The position numbers and the translations under genes were made by a program. The notes beneath the pieces are model-generated. The model saw nothing but the letters and a program-made list of their open reading frames with translations. It did no database searches and was not told where the DNA came from. A DNA stretch of 41,699 bases from Clostridiales bacterium (GTDB lineage: Bacteria > Bacillota > Clostridia > Christensenellales > Borkfalkiaceae): contig SVII01000012.1 in the NCBI GenBank assembly GCA_015069605.1, forward strand, positions 1 to 41,699, in the 5' to 3' direction. Below, one piece after another: positions 15,651 to 23,256 of this stretch; the stretch's first letter is position 1, and every line of letters starts with the position of its first letter.

Positions 15651-17930
15651 TTATTTCTTCAACAAAGCGCGTTCTTTTTTGTCCATAACCTTGTTATACA
15701 ACGCAATGCCGACCGTCACCGCAGCCACTGCAACTGCCCAAATCGCTGCCGTCCATGCCCATTCGCCAATGGTGTAAACCATACTGCTGACAAGGAAGGA
15801 AACTACAATCCAGAACAACAACGTCCATTTGAATTTACCTTCTCCGATTTCACCCTTTGCCGTAGCTACCGCTGCAAAGCAAGGAATCGTCAACATATTA
15901 AAGGCGATAAATGCAATCAATGCAGGGACGGTTGCGTTGGTAGCTTGGATCAAGAAAGCTACTTGATCGACGCCGCCTTCCAACTGCGTTTCCGTCAACA
16001 CTGCGCCAAGGCTGAGCGCCAACGTACCGAAGGTTGCGATAACGTCTTCTTTCGCAATTAAGCCCGTGATCGCTGCTACGGCGAACACCCAACCGTTTTC
16101 ACCTAACTGACTGCCAAAGCCAAGCGGCGTGAAGATAGGCTGAATGAGTTTACCAATCGATGCCAAAATGGAAGTATCCATACCGTCCTCACCGACAAAC
16201 GACCAATCCCAAGTGAAGTTAGACAAGAACCAAATCACGATACAGGACGCCAAAATGATGGTGAAAGCTTTGTGAATGAAGTGTTTTGCTTTATCCCAAA
16301 GATGCAACATCAAATTTTTAAAGCCAGGCATATGATAGATGGGCAACTCCATAATAAACGGGGACACTTCGCCGCGTTTTGTCGTGTTGCGCATCACAAG
16401 CAAGGACAACAACGCCGTCGCAACGCCAAGCACGTACATAGAATAAGTAATCACGTCCGCGTTTCCTACCCCGAATGCTTGCACGATTGCGCCTGCTACC
16501 GCCAACAAAATAGGCATTTTCGCACCGCAGGAGAAAAAGGGAATAACACGCACCGTCGCCTCTCTTTCCTTTTCGTCCACCATAGTACGCGTGTTGATCA
16601 TCGCGGGAACGGAGCAACCAAAACCCATGATCATGGGCATAAACGCTCTACCCGAAACACCAAAACGACGAAAAATTCTATCCAGCATGAACGCTACACG
16701 CGCCATATACCCCGAATCTTCCAAAATCGAGAACATCAAGAACAAGACAAGGATTTGCGGCAAAAAAGACAGCACCGAGGCAATACCGCCCCAAACCCCG
16801 TCACAAACCAAACCAATGACGGCAGGGTTCGCATTCAAACCTTCTAAACCAAGCGCAAGCCCTTCGCCAATTTTACCCGTCAACCAATCCAATGCGTTGA
16901 AGAGGATCACGCCGGGGGAATTTAAGCCGCCTGCAAAAAAGATACCTTTCCAAACACTTTCACTCTCCGCGCCGCACCACTCGCCAAACGCAGGAATCAT
17001 ACTGCCTAAATATAAGAAATTTTCCGAGAACGTCACGTGGAAAATCGCGAATAAAATCACAAGGAAAATGGGAATACCCGCCCATTTGTGCGTCAACACT
17101 TTATCCACTTTATCCGATTTGGATAATTCGTCATAGCTGTGTTTTCTCGCTCTCGTCAGCGTCGAGGAGAAATGCGCCGTGATATATTTGTATCTGGCGT
17201 CCGCGATTTCCGCCTCCGTATCGCAAGCGCAATGCTTTTCCGTACAAACGTTTTCTTCGATAAACGCTTCTACTGCGCTAGCTTCCGCAGGGTGCGTTGC
17301 AACTTCGATCTCGTCCTTTTCCACCAATTTCACCGCGTGGAACAAGGGCGCATTTACCCCTTTGAGCTTCAACGCAATCTCCGCGTTCGCAATCGCTGAA
17401 CCCAACAATGAATCCTTCAACACCGTCGAACCTACGCGCGGTGTTTTCACCGCAATAAGAGCTTTCTTCATCAATTCATCTACGTTGGTTTCTTTCAATG
17501 CGGAAATTTCTACTACGGAAAAGCCGATACGCTTTTCCAACGTTCTCACGTCAATAGTGTCCCCACGCGCGTCTAAAACGTCCGTCATATTCAACGCTAC
17601 GATCATAGGAATATCCAATTCCATCAGTTGCGTTGTCAAATACAAGTTTCTTTCAAGGTTGGTCGCATCCACGATATTGATGATACAATCGGGTTTCTCA
17701 TTTAATACAAAATTTCTCGCGATCACTTCTTCGGGCGTGTAAGGCGAAAGAGAGTAAATCCCAGGCAAATCCACGATTTCAACGGGCTGCTCACCCTTTT
17801 TATAAGTACCGACGCGTTTATCCACCGTAACGCCAGGCCAGTTACCCACGTGCGCCGTGCTACCCGTCAAGGCGTTAAACAGTGTCGTCTTTCCCGAATT
17901 GGGGTTGCCTGCTAATGCAAACGTTAACAT
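15651..17930 (-). CDS. feoB: Ferrous iron transporter FeoB
   Basis: 759-residue membrane transporter with a cytoplasmic GTPase domain that drives or gates Fe(II) uptake. G1 is GNPNSGKTTLFN (residue 8), G2 lies in HVGNWPGVTVDK, G3 is VDLPGIYSLSPY and G4 is LNMTD. A helical regulatory domain follows up to about residue 270, and then the Gate-type membrane core (FFSCGAKMPILLAV, GFGCSVPAMINTRTM, GLIAKEDVIATFGTLA) with the conserved Cys residues of the pore. Full length, intact. AAGGAG lies 13 nt before the ATG, a rather long spacing. feoA lies 30 nt upstream. Expected to be repressed by the DtxR-type protein encoded at 18421 when iron is plentiful. Confidence 0.98.
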   Translation of the reverse strand: MLTFALAGNPNSGKTTLFNALTGSTAHVGNWPGVTVDKRVGTYKKGEQPVEIVDLPGIYSLSPYTPEEVIARNFVLNEKPDCIINIVDATNLERNLYLTTQLMELDIPMIVALNMTDVLDARGDTIDVRTLEKRIGFSVVEISALKETNVDELMKKALIAVKTPRVGSTVLKDSLLGSAIANAEIALKLKGVNAPLFHAVKLVEKDEIEVATHPAEASAVEAFIEENVCTEKHCACDTEAEIADARYKYITAHFSSTLTRARKHSYDELSKSDKVDKVLTHKWAGIPIFLVILFAIFHVTFSENFLYLGSMIPAFGEWCGAESESVWKGIFFAGGLNSPGVILFNALDWLTGKIGEGLALGLEGLNANPAVIGLVCDGVWGGIASVLSFLPQILVLFLMFSILEDSGYMARVAFMLDRIFRRFGVSGRAFMPMIMGFGCSVPAMINTRTMVDEKEREATVRVIPFFSCGAKMPILLAVAGAIVQAFGVGNADVITYSMYVLGVATALLSLLVMRNTTKRGEVSPFIMELPIYHMPGFKNLMLHLWDKAKHFIHKAFTIILASCIVIWFLSNFTWDWSFVGEDGMDTSILASIGKLIQPIFTPLGFGSQLGENGWVFAVAAITGLIAKEDVIATFGTLALSLGAVLTETQLEGGVDQVAFLIQATNATVPALIAFIAFNMLTIPCFAAVATAKGEIGEGKFKWTLLFWIVVSFLVSSMVYTIGEWAWTAAIWAVAVAAVTVGIALYNKVMDKKERALLKK

Positions 17931-17960
17931 TTTTCTATGTATCTCCTTATTATCTTCCCT

Positions 17961-18188
17961 TTAATACATCTGAATCTCCACCTGCGCCGCTTCCGATTTT
18001 CTAAGCGTCAATTCGTATCCACGAATAGCAATTTCAATCGGATCGCCCAAGGGCGCTTTCTTTCGTAAATACACTTCCGCGCCTGGCGTAATGCCCATGT
18101 CAAACAAACGACGACGGATTGCGCCTTCGCCTCTGACCGCTACAACCTTTCCTTTTTCTCCAACTTTCAAATCGGATAAAAGACTCAT
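17961..18188 (-). CDS. feoA: FeoA, SH3-like partner of FeoB
   Basis: 75-residue cytoplasmic protein that binds FeoB and supports its activity. It has the usual pattern: LSDLKVGEKGKVVAVRGEGAIRRRLFDMGITPGAEV, then KAPLGDPIEIAIRGYELTLRKSEAAQVEI. The start at 18188 is set by GGAGG seven nt upstream; the frame is open four codons further but these overlap the ribosome site. First gene of feoA-feoB-Cys-rich protein-phosphatase. Its promoter has palindromic sites on both sides. Confidence 0.97.
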   Translation of the reverse strand: MSLLSDLKVGEKGKVVAVRGEGAIRRRLFDMGITPGAEVYLRKKAPLGDPIEIAIRGYELTLRKSEAAQVEIQMY

Positions 18189-18219
18189 TTCAACCTCCAC
18201 GTTCCCCCTCCTCTTTTAT

Positions 18220-18237
18220 ACTTAACCACGGTTAAGT
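18220..18237. promoter_or_regulatory. Downstream DtxR-type operator of feoA
   Basis: ACTTAACC-AC-GGTTAAGT: perfect 8-bp arms with a 2-nt centre, 32 nt upstream of the feoA ATG and about 40 nt after the predicted transcription start. Symmetry and size suit a dimeric metal-dependent repressor. Confidence 0.7.
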
Positions 18238-18283
18238 TTTTACCCAAAAGAAAAAGCGGTATCTCATGCCGTTATTTAAGAAT

Positions 18284-18312
18284 AGTATATCACCATTTTA
18301 TGCGAATGTCAA
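18284..18312 (-). promoter_or_regulatory. Promoter of the feoAB operon
   Basis: Minus strand TTGACA, 17-nt spacer, TATACT. Start near 18277, giving an 89-nt leader that contains the second operator. Confidence 0.88.
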
Positions 18313-18318
18313 TAAAAA

Positions 18319-18332
18319 TAAACCTTGGTTAA
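18319..18332. promoter_or_regulatory. Upstream DtxR-type operator of feoA
   Basis: TAAACC-TT-GGTTAA, the same motif as 18220-18237 with one arm mismatch, ending 7 bp upstream of the -35 box. Confidence 0.6.
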
Positions 18333-18366
18333 GAAAATTTTTTGATATTTTTTGTGATTTTTTTCC

Positions 18367-18398
18367 AAAAAAAACGCAAAGCCGTTGTAGCTAAGCGT
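18367..18398 (-). terminator. Terminator after dtxR
   Basis: Minus strand ACGC-TT-AGCT, loop ACAAC, GGCT-TT-GCGT, then TTTTTTT. A 2x2 U-U internal loop interrupts the stem. It separates dtxR from the feoA promoter. Confidence 0.7.
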
Positions 18399-18420
18399 AG
18401 TTTTCTCCCATATTTATATA

Positions 18421-18792
18421 TTATTTTGCGAGGAATTTTTTCATCATTTGGAAAGTTTCTTTGGAGATGAGATGCTCCATGTGACAAGCGTCCTCTTCCG
18501 CCGCAGCGACAGAAACGCCGTTTTTAATGAGATAATCGCGAATGATACAATGTTTTTCAAACACCGCCTCAGCATAGCGTTTCCCTTCCTCGGTAAGATA
18601 CAAATGTTTTCCATCCTCGTAAACGTACGATTTTTCCAAGAGTATCTTCATTGCCTTGTTGACGGCAGCCTGCGATACGTTCATTTTTTTCGCTACGTCG
18701 ATACGGTGTACGACCGATTGCGATTGACTGAGCGTTAAGATACTCTCTAAATAATCTTCGCCCGATTGATTGTATTTTGCGTAAGTGTTCAT
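18421..18792 (-). CDS. DtxR/MntR-family metal-dependent repressor
   Basis: 123-residue regulator of the short (no SH3 domain) class. Residues 1-65 are the winged helix (YLESILTLSQSQSVVHRIDVAKKMNVSQAAVNKAMKILLEKSYV), and the rest is the dimer and metal domain, with CHMEHLISKET supplying Cys, Glu and His ligands as in MntR and IdeR. The start at 18792 follows GAGGG by 5 nt. The gene stands directly upstream of the feoAB operon in the same direction but is separated by a terminator. Palindromes around the feoA promoter are the likely targets. Whether it senses Fe(II) or Mn(II) cannot be read from the sequence; the context favours iron. Confidence 0.92.
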   Translation of the reverse strand: MNTYAKYNQSGEDYLESILTLSQSQSVVHRIDVAKKMNVSQAAVNKAMKILLEKSYVYEDGKHLYLTEEGKRYAEAVFEKHCIIRDYLIKNGVSVAAAEEDACHMEHLISKETFQMMKKFLAK

Positions 18793-18869
18793 ATTTTCCC
18801 TCTTATATTTCAACTCGACACAGGTATGATGTTAAATTTTTCAACTCATACATGGGTATGGTGTATTGT

Positions 18870-19056
18870 GTTTGATTTAAAGCCAAGAAAAACCGCAAGC
18901 GCGACGAAGAGATGCGCCGTTTGCTGTATCAGGTTTGGTTTTAGAAACAAGCAGGTCAAGAAGCGCGAGGATTTTTCGACGGGAGCGTACATAGACGTAC
19001 GTGACCAAGAAAAACCGCAAGCGCGACGAAGAGATGCGCCGTTTATAAAATCAAAC
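18870..19056. repeat. MITE-like element at the 3' end of queA (two 40-bp copies)
   Basis: A 187-bp unit bounded by GTTTGATTT (18870) and AAATCAAAC (19048). Inside are two identical 40-bp copies (18883-18922 and 19005-19044), a left arm, and a GTAC-centred palindrome (GAGCGTACATAGACGTACGTGAC, about 18984-19006, written here in part: AGCGTAC ... GTACGT). The outer repeat lies in the last queA codons. There is no transposase. The left arm and core resemble those at 21441-21567. Confidence 0.75.
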
Positions 19057-20092
19057 AAGCATCGCCAAAACTAAAGAAACGATACCCCTTCTCCACCGCG
19101 TATTTATACACGTTCAAAATTTCTTCTCGACCAGTCAAACACGATACGAGCATGATGAGTGTACTTTCGGGAAGATGGAAGTTGGTGATCAATGCGTCCA
19201 CACACTTCATTTGATAGGGTGGATAGAGGAAAATTTCCGTATTGCCATGACAAGCGCGCACAAAGCCTTGTTCGTCAGCTACGCTTTCCAACGTACGCAC
19301 GGAAGTTGTACCAACGGCGATCACTCTGCGGCCTTCGCGTTTGGCATTGTTGATAATCTCCGCCGCCTGTTCCCCGATTTCGTAAAATTCCGAATGCATT
19401 TTGTGGTCGGTAATAATTTCCTCGCTGACGGGGCGGAACGTACCCAAACCCACGTGCAACAACACTTCGGCAACCTGCACGCCTTTGGCTTTAATCTTAG
19501 ACAAAAGCTCGTCAGTGAAATGCAAACCTGCCGTGGGCGCCGCCGCCGAGCCATCCACTTTGCTGTACACGGTGTTGTAACGAGCTTGATTTTCTAATTT
19601 TTCTTTGATATAGGGTGGCAAAGGCATTGTTCCCACTTTGGAGAGTACGTCCTCAAACGCACCTTCGTAGGAAAATTCCACGATACGTTCACCCGTTTCC
19701 GTGATATCTTTTACCACGAAAGAAAGGTTGTCCCCGATTGTCATTTTCACGCCGATCTTGCCCTTTTTCCCCGGTCGCATCAACACTTCCCAAGTGTTGA
19801 GATCAAAACGTTTCAACAACAACACCTCGACTACGCCACCGTGTTCAGTCAATGCGTACATGCGCGCGGGCAACACCTTGGTGTTATTAACAACCAACAC
19901 GTCTCCTTCTTGCAAATAATCGATTACGTCACGGAATATTTTATCCTCAATCGTCTTCTTTTGGGTGTCATACACCAACAGTTTAGAGGAATCTCTAGGT
20001 TCGGCAGGCGTTTGCGCGATGCGTTCCTCGGGAAGATCGTAATAAAAATCACTCTTTTTATATTGTACTTTGTTCAATTCGTTCTCTTGCAT
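19043..20092 (-). CDS. queA: tRNA preQ1(34) S-adenosylmethionine ribosyltransferase-isomerase
   Basis: Adds the ribosyl part of S-adenosylmethionine to preQ1 in tRNA, giving the epoxyqueuosine that QueH then reduces. 349 aa, normal length. Motifs: SDFYYDLPEERIAQTPAEPRDSSKLLV at the start (first part typical), VLPARMYA, PAGL-type TAGLHFT, VGLGTFRPV, HSEFYEI, and NFHLPESTLIMLV. The C-terminus RFFSFGDACLIL is complete, but the stop codon and last codons coincide with the end of a repeat element. There is no strong ribosome site; TATAAG lies 7 nt before the ATG. Downstream of ruvB in the same direction, a common clostridial order. Confidence 0.97.
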   Translation of the reverse strand: MQENELNKVQYKKSDFYYDLPEERIAQTPAEPRDSSKLLVYDTQKKTIEDKIFRDVIDYLQEGDVLVVNNTKVLPARMYALTEHGGVVEVLLLKRFDLNTWEVLMRPGKKGKIGVKMTIGDNLSFVVKDITETGERIVEFSYEGAFEDVLSKVGTMPLPPYIKEKLENQARYNTVYSKVDGSAAAPTAGLHFTDELLSKIKAKGVQVAEVLLHVGLGTFRPVSEEIITDHKMHSEFYEIGEQAAEIINNAKREGRRVIAVGTTSVRTLESVADEQGFVRACHGNTEIFLYPPYQMKCVDALITNFHLPESTLIMLVSCLTGREEILNVYKYAVEKGYRFFSFGDACLIL

Positions 20093-20140
20093 ATATTTTC
20101 TTATATCGCCGCTAACGTATAGGGCAAAATCCTTTTCAAC

Positions 20141-20155
20141 GCGTACATGGTACGC
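20141..20155. repeat. Solo GTAC palindrome between ruvB and queA
   Basis: GCGTAC-ATG-GTACGC, perfect 6-bp arms. It resembles the core of the two larger repeat elements nearby (18870-19056 and 21348-21567) and may be a remnant. Confidence 0.5.
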
Positions 20156-20163
20156 TCATTTTA

Positions 20164-21222
20164 TTATTCCTCCGATTCAAAGAAGGAGATTTGGCGTTTG
20201 GCTTTCACGGAGGGTTGCATCCCCATATGTTCAAATCCGTCTTTCAAACAAATTCTGCCACGCGGTGTACGCGCGATAAAGCCAAGCTGCAACAAATACG
20301 GTTCGTACACGTCCTCGATAGTGTTCGCATCCTCGTTGATCGTCGCCGCCAACGTTTCCAACCCTGCAGGTCCACCGCCAAATTTTTGTATTAAGGCACG
20401 AAGTAAATTTCTGTCCGTTTCGTCCAACCCAAGTTCGTCAATTTCCAGTCTTTCCAAGGCAAAGCGCGCATCCTCGCGCGTAATGCTAGGATTGCCTTTC
20501 ACTAGCGAGAAATCACGGACACGTTTTAACAATCTGTTAGCGATACGAGGCGTACCGCGACTGCGGCGAGCAATCTCAATCGCCGCCGTTTCATCAATCG
20601 CTATTTCTAACGCGCGTGCCGAACGAGTGACGATTTCAGTGAGCTCTTCCGTTGTGTACATTTCCAAACGATTAATAATCCCAAATCTATCGCGCAAAGG
20701 CGGCGCTAACATACCCACTCTCGTCGTCGCGCCCACAAGAGTGAATTTTTTTAAGGAAAAGCGGATATTCCGCGCGGACGGACCTTTGCCTACTATAATA
20801 TCCAACGCGTAATCTTCCATAGCCGAATACAAAATTTCTTCTACCGAACGGTTCAAACGGTGAATTTCGTCAATAAACAGCACGTCGCCGTCGTTGAGAT
20901 TAGTCAAAATCGCCGCCAAATCCCCCGATCGTTCAATCGCAGGGCCACTGGTGAGTTTGATCGCTACCCCCATTTCATTGGCAATGATATGCGACAAAGT
21001 CGTTTTCCCAAGCCCAGGAGGGCCATACAAAAGCACGTGATCAAGAGCCTCGCCGCGCGCTTTTGCCGCCGTGATATACACGCTGAGATTTTCTTTCACC
21101 TTTTGTTGCCCTACGTAATCGGACATTACTTTCGGCCGCAAAACGTTTTCTTCCGCATCATATTCAGTTTTCGTGCTGACGATTAAACTCTCGTCAATGC
21201 CGTATTCTTCATCTTCAAACAT
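20164..21222 (-). CDS. ruvB: Holliday junction branch migration ATPase RuvB
   Basis: AAA+ motor that with RuvA drives branch migration in recombination and repair. 352 aa from [15 protein letters not shown]. Walker A is [10 protein letters not shown], Walker B is [10 protein letters not shown], sensor 1 is [20 protein letters not shown], the arginine finger region is [20 protein letters not shown], and the C-terminal winged helix ends with RTPRGR. GGGTGATT upstream supports the start at 21222 rather than 21291. It is separated from ruvA by 345 bp full of repeats, whereas ruvA and ruvB are normally adjacent, so the insertion probably split the operon. Confidence 0.98.
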   Translation of the reverse strand: MFEDEEYGIDESLIVSTKTEYDAEENVLRPKVMSDYVGQQKVKENLSVYITAAKARGEALDHVLLYGPPGLGKTTLSHIIANEMGVAIKLTSGPAIERSGDLAAILTNLNDGDVLFIDEIHRLNRSVEEILYSAMEDYALDIIVGKGPSARNIRFSLKKFTLVGATTRVGMLAPPLRDRFGIINRLEMYTTEELTEIVTRSARALEIAIDETAAIEIARRSRGTPRIANRLLKRVRDFSLVKGNPSITREDARFALERLEIDELGLDETDRNLLRALIQKFGGGPAGLETLAATINEDANTIEDVYEPYLLQLGFIARTPRGRICLKDGFEHMGMQPSVKAKRQISFFESEE

Positions 21223-21347
21223 AGTAATCACCCGTATATTACAGCTATTCGTTTTTATCATAGCTATATTACGTTTATTTTTTATTCTCATGATCTACGC
21301 CAAGGCGTAAAAGCGCAACTGCCATTGCTGTTGAAACAAGCCAAAAC

Positions 21348-21411
21348 CGTACACAAGGTACGTGACCCGAAGAAAGCGCAGCGCAACAAAGGATTGCGTA
21401 GTAGATTCTCT
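21348..21411. repeat. 64-bp repeat, copy 1 (ruvA-ruvB gap)
   Basis: 62 of 64 bases identical to 21497-21560; differences at 21379-type C/T and near the end T/C only. It starts with the GTAC palindrome CGTACACAAGGTACGTG and ends GATTCTCT. Its left arm differs from that of copy 2. Confidence 0.85.
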
Positions 21412-21440
21412 TTTTCTTCCTCTATACTTGACCAACCGAA

Positions 21441-21567
21441 GTAAAATAGAGCAAGATGCAAGCAAGGCAAGGCGCGCGAGCATTTCTGAAAGGGAGCGTA
21501 CACAAGGTACGTGACCCGAAGAAAGCGTAGCGCAACAAAGGATTGCGTAGCAGATTCTCTATTTTAC
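21441..21567. repeat. MITE-like element abutting ruvA (contains 64-bp copy 2)
   Basis: 127 bp bounded by perfect 11-bp inverted repeats GTAAAATAGAG (21441) and CTCTATTTTAC (21557). It holds the left arm, the GTAC core and the 64-bp copy 2 (21497-21560). The right end stops one base before the ruvA stop codon. Same overall plan as the queA element. The remaining gap, 21223-21347, is without recognisable features. Confidence 0.8.
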
Positions 21568-22182
21568 CTACATACCACCTTGAAGCGCCTTCATAATAAT
21601 CTCTTCCACTCCCCTCGCACCTATGTCGTGCGCGCGTTTTACCGCTTGCAAACTTTCGCTGCGGGTAAAACCAAGCCCCATCAAAGCCGCTACTGCGTCC
21701 TCATCTTCCAAGGATAATTTGGTTTGCACAGGAGTTTCCGTTGCGGCGGTCATACGGTCGCCGCTTGCGTCTAATACTTCCGCCGCCGAGATTTTGCCAT
21801 GTAATTCCAATACAATTTTTTCCGCCGTTTTCTTACCTAAACCTTTGACGGCACTCAAACGTTTTACGTCCGCCGTTGCCACCGCTTGCGCAAAATCTTC
21901 CGCGCTGAGCGAAGCCAAAATGGAAATTCCCATCTTTGGTCCTACACCCGATACGGAGATGAGCTTCAAAAACAATTCCTTTTCTTTAGGCGATTCAAAG
22001 CCGAACAACGTCACACCATCTTCTTTCACCTGTAAATACGTGTATAATTCTGCAATTTCGCCCTGCACGATTTTTTTAAACGCGCCGCCCGAACAGTACG
22101 CTTCGTATCCAACGCCGTTGACGTCCAAAATCACCGTTTCCGCCGTCGTTGTCAGCACTCTGCCTCGCAAATACGATATCAT
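21568..22182 (-). CDS. ruvA: Holliday junction DNA helicase subunit RuvA
   Basis: Tetrameric junction-binding protein, 204 aa. The OB fold begins MISYLRGRV, the double helix-hairpin-helix region has LISVSGVGPKMGISILASL and LSAVKGLGKKTAEKIVLEL, and the C-terminal domain III (EDAVAALMGLGFTRSESLQAV) binds RuvB. GGAGAAGGGG precedes the ATG, which follows the ruvC stop by 12 nt. Intact. A repeat element sits right behind its stop codon. Confidence 0.98.
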   Translation of the reverse strand: MISYLRGRVLTTTAETVILDVNGVGYEAYCSGGAFKKIVQGEIAELYTYLQVKEDGVTLFGFESPKEKELFLKLISVSGVGPKMGISILASLSAEDFAQAVATADVKRLSAVKGLGKKTAEKIVLELHGKISAAEVLDASGDRMTAATETPVQTKLSLEDEDAVAALMGLGFTRSESLQAVKRAHDIGARGVEEIIMKALQGGM

Positions 22183-22194
22183 ATCCCCTTCTCC

Positions 22195-23010
22195 TTATTC
22201 CTCTTTTTTTACCGATTTCACAACCCGATCCGTGGTGGTTTTACCGCTTGAACCCGTACCTGTCCCCGTCGTTTTGGGTTTTATAGGCGTTTTAGATTTC
22301 GCCGTTGCTTTGGGTTTGACCGTGGATACGGAAGCCCGTCCCACGCCCGTTACCCCTGAAAGCCCCGTAGCCGATTGCAACGCTCCGATATTCGCCGCCG
22401 AAGAAAATCCCAAAGATGATTTTTTGCGGGAAGCGCGCGCGCCTTGCGCCATCAATTCCTGATATGCTGTTGCCGGCGAAGTGTTGGTGTTTTGACCTTT
22501 CGCTCTCGTCATATTGCCTACAGCGAACAAATCCCCGAAACGGCTTGCAAACGCGTGACACAGCGCAATCGCCAAAGCATCCGCCGCATCGTCGGGCTTG
22601 GGGATTGACGTCAATTTCAAAATAGACGTCACTACCGATTGCATTTGTTTTTTATCCGCTCTGCCGTACCCCGTCAACGCCTGTTTGATCTGCATAGGCG
22701 TGTATTCGTACAGCCTGCCACAAGCCTTAACGCAAGTGAGCAACGCCACACCCCTCGCGTGCGCTACGGCGATACCCGTCGTAATATTTTTGGAAAAGAA
22801 CAGTTCTTCCATCGCGACTTCATCAGGTTTAAATTTTTCTAAAATCTTGCTGACGCCCTCTTCCAGCATAGCAAGACGGACGGGTAAACTCTCATCCTTA
22901 GGCGTCACAACAACGCCGTAATCCACCGCACGGCAATTCCCGCGAGTGTCCTTTTCAATGACTCCGTATCCTAACGTTGCGATACCAGGGTCTATCCCCA
23001 AAATGATCAT
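22195..23010 (-). CDS. ruvC: RuvC resolvase with a long low-complexity tail
   Basis: Endonuclease that cuts Holliday junctions, using a RNase H-like fold. The core, residues 1-165, is complete: ILGIDPGIATLGYGVIE with the first catalytic Asp, AMEELFFSKN with Glu, and PDDAADALAIALCH with the last acidic residues. RuvC normally stops near 165-175. Here about 105 residues follow, rich in Ser, Thr, Lys, Gly and Ala (KPKATAKSKTPIKPKTTGTG), with no predicted fold and high positive charge, possibly a nonspecific DNA-binding tail. The frame is clean, with ruvA starting 12 nt later, so it is not a sequencing read-through by simple inspection. Confidence 0.95.
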   Translation of the reverse strand: MIILGIDPGIATLGYGVIEKDTRGNCRAVDYGVVVTPKDESLPVRLAMLEEGVSKILEKFKPDEVAMEELFFSKNITTGIAVAHARGVALLTCVKACGRLYEYTPMQIKQALTGYGRADKKQMQSVVTSILKLTSIPKPDDAADALAIALCHAFASRFGDLFAVGNMTRAKGQNTNTSPATAYQELMAQGARASRKKSSLGFSSAANIGALQSATGLSGVTGVGRASVSTVKPKATAKSKTPIKPKTTGTGTGSSGKTTTDRVVKSVKKEE

Positions 23011-23039
23011 ACGCTCTTTCCCACTCTAATATTTCTTAT

Positions 23040-23068
23040 ATTGTACCGCAAAAACGCAAAAATGTCAA
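23040..23068 (-). promoter_or_regulatory. Promoter of the ruvCAB operon
   Basis: Minus strand TTGACA, 17-nt spacer, TACAAT. Leader about 23 nt. No LexA-type box is recognised beside it. Confidence 0.85.
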
Positions 23069-23080
23069 GTTCTCTTGTGA

Positions 23081-23098
23081 ACTTAACCAAAGTTTCGT
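23081..23098. promoter_or_regulatory. Half-conserved TTAACC site
   Basis: ACTTAACC-AA-AGTTTCGT. The left arm is identical to the feoA operator; the right arm matches 5 of 8. It lies between the ruvC promoter and the promoter of the 53-aa peptide. Could be chance. Confidence 0.3.
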
Positions 23099-23151
23099 TT
23101 TATATCTTTCAAATTTCTTAAAAAAACGTAAAAAAAGTTGTCATATCCCCA

Positions 23152-23179
23152 TTGACAAAGGAAAAATTTACTATATACT
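23152..23179 (+). promoter_or_regulatory. Promoter of the 53-aa peptide gene
   Basis: TTGACA, 16-nt spacer, TATACT. Predicted start 23186, leader 71 nt. Confidence 0.85.
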
Positions 23180-23200
23180 GTTATGCGGCGGACAAAACTC

Positions 23201-23256
23201 CCTATTGACGACGCGCACCGTTTCTCCCTTCATATACACATAAAAGGAGAATAGGA
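23201..23256 (+). promoter_or_regulatory. Leader with two alternative anti-ribosome-site helices
   Basis: CCTATT (23201) can pair with AATAGG (23250), and TTCTCC (23222) can pair with GGAGAA (23246). Both targets overlap the Shine-Dalgarno region AAAGGAGAATAGG of the small peptide, and they share bases 23250-23251, so the two pairings exclude each other. Confidence 0.5.

Noticed and set aside
18812-18864. Imperfect 21-bp direct repeat (AACTC...GGTATG.TGT) upstream of dtxR
   Set aside because: Possible regulator site, but identity is only partial and no symmetry links it to the feoA operators.
18883-19044. Two 40-bp identical repeats as a CRISPR remnant
   Set aside because: Only two copies, 82 bp apart, no cas genes, and the spacer contains the left arm and GTAC core of the repeat element.
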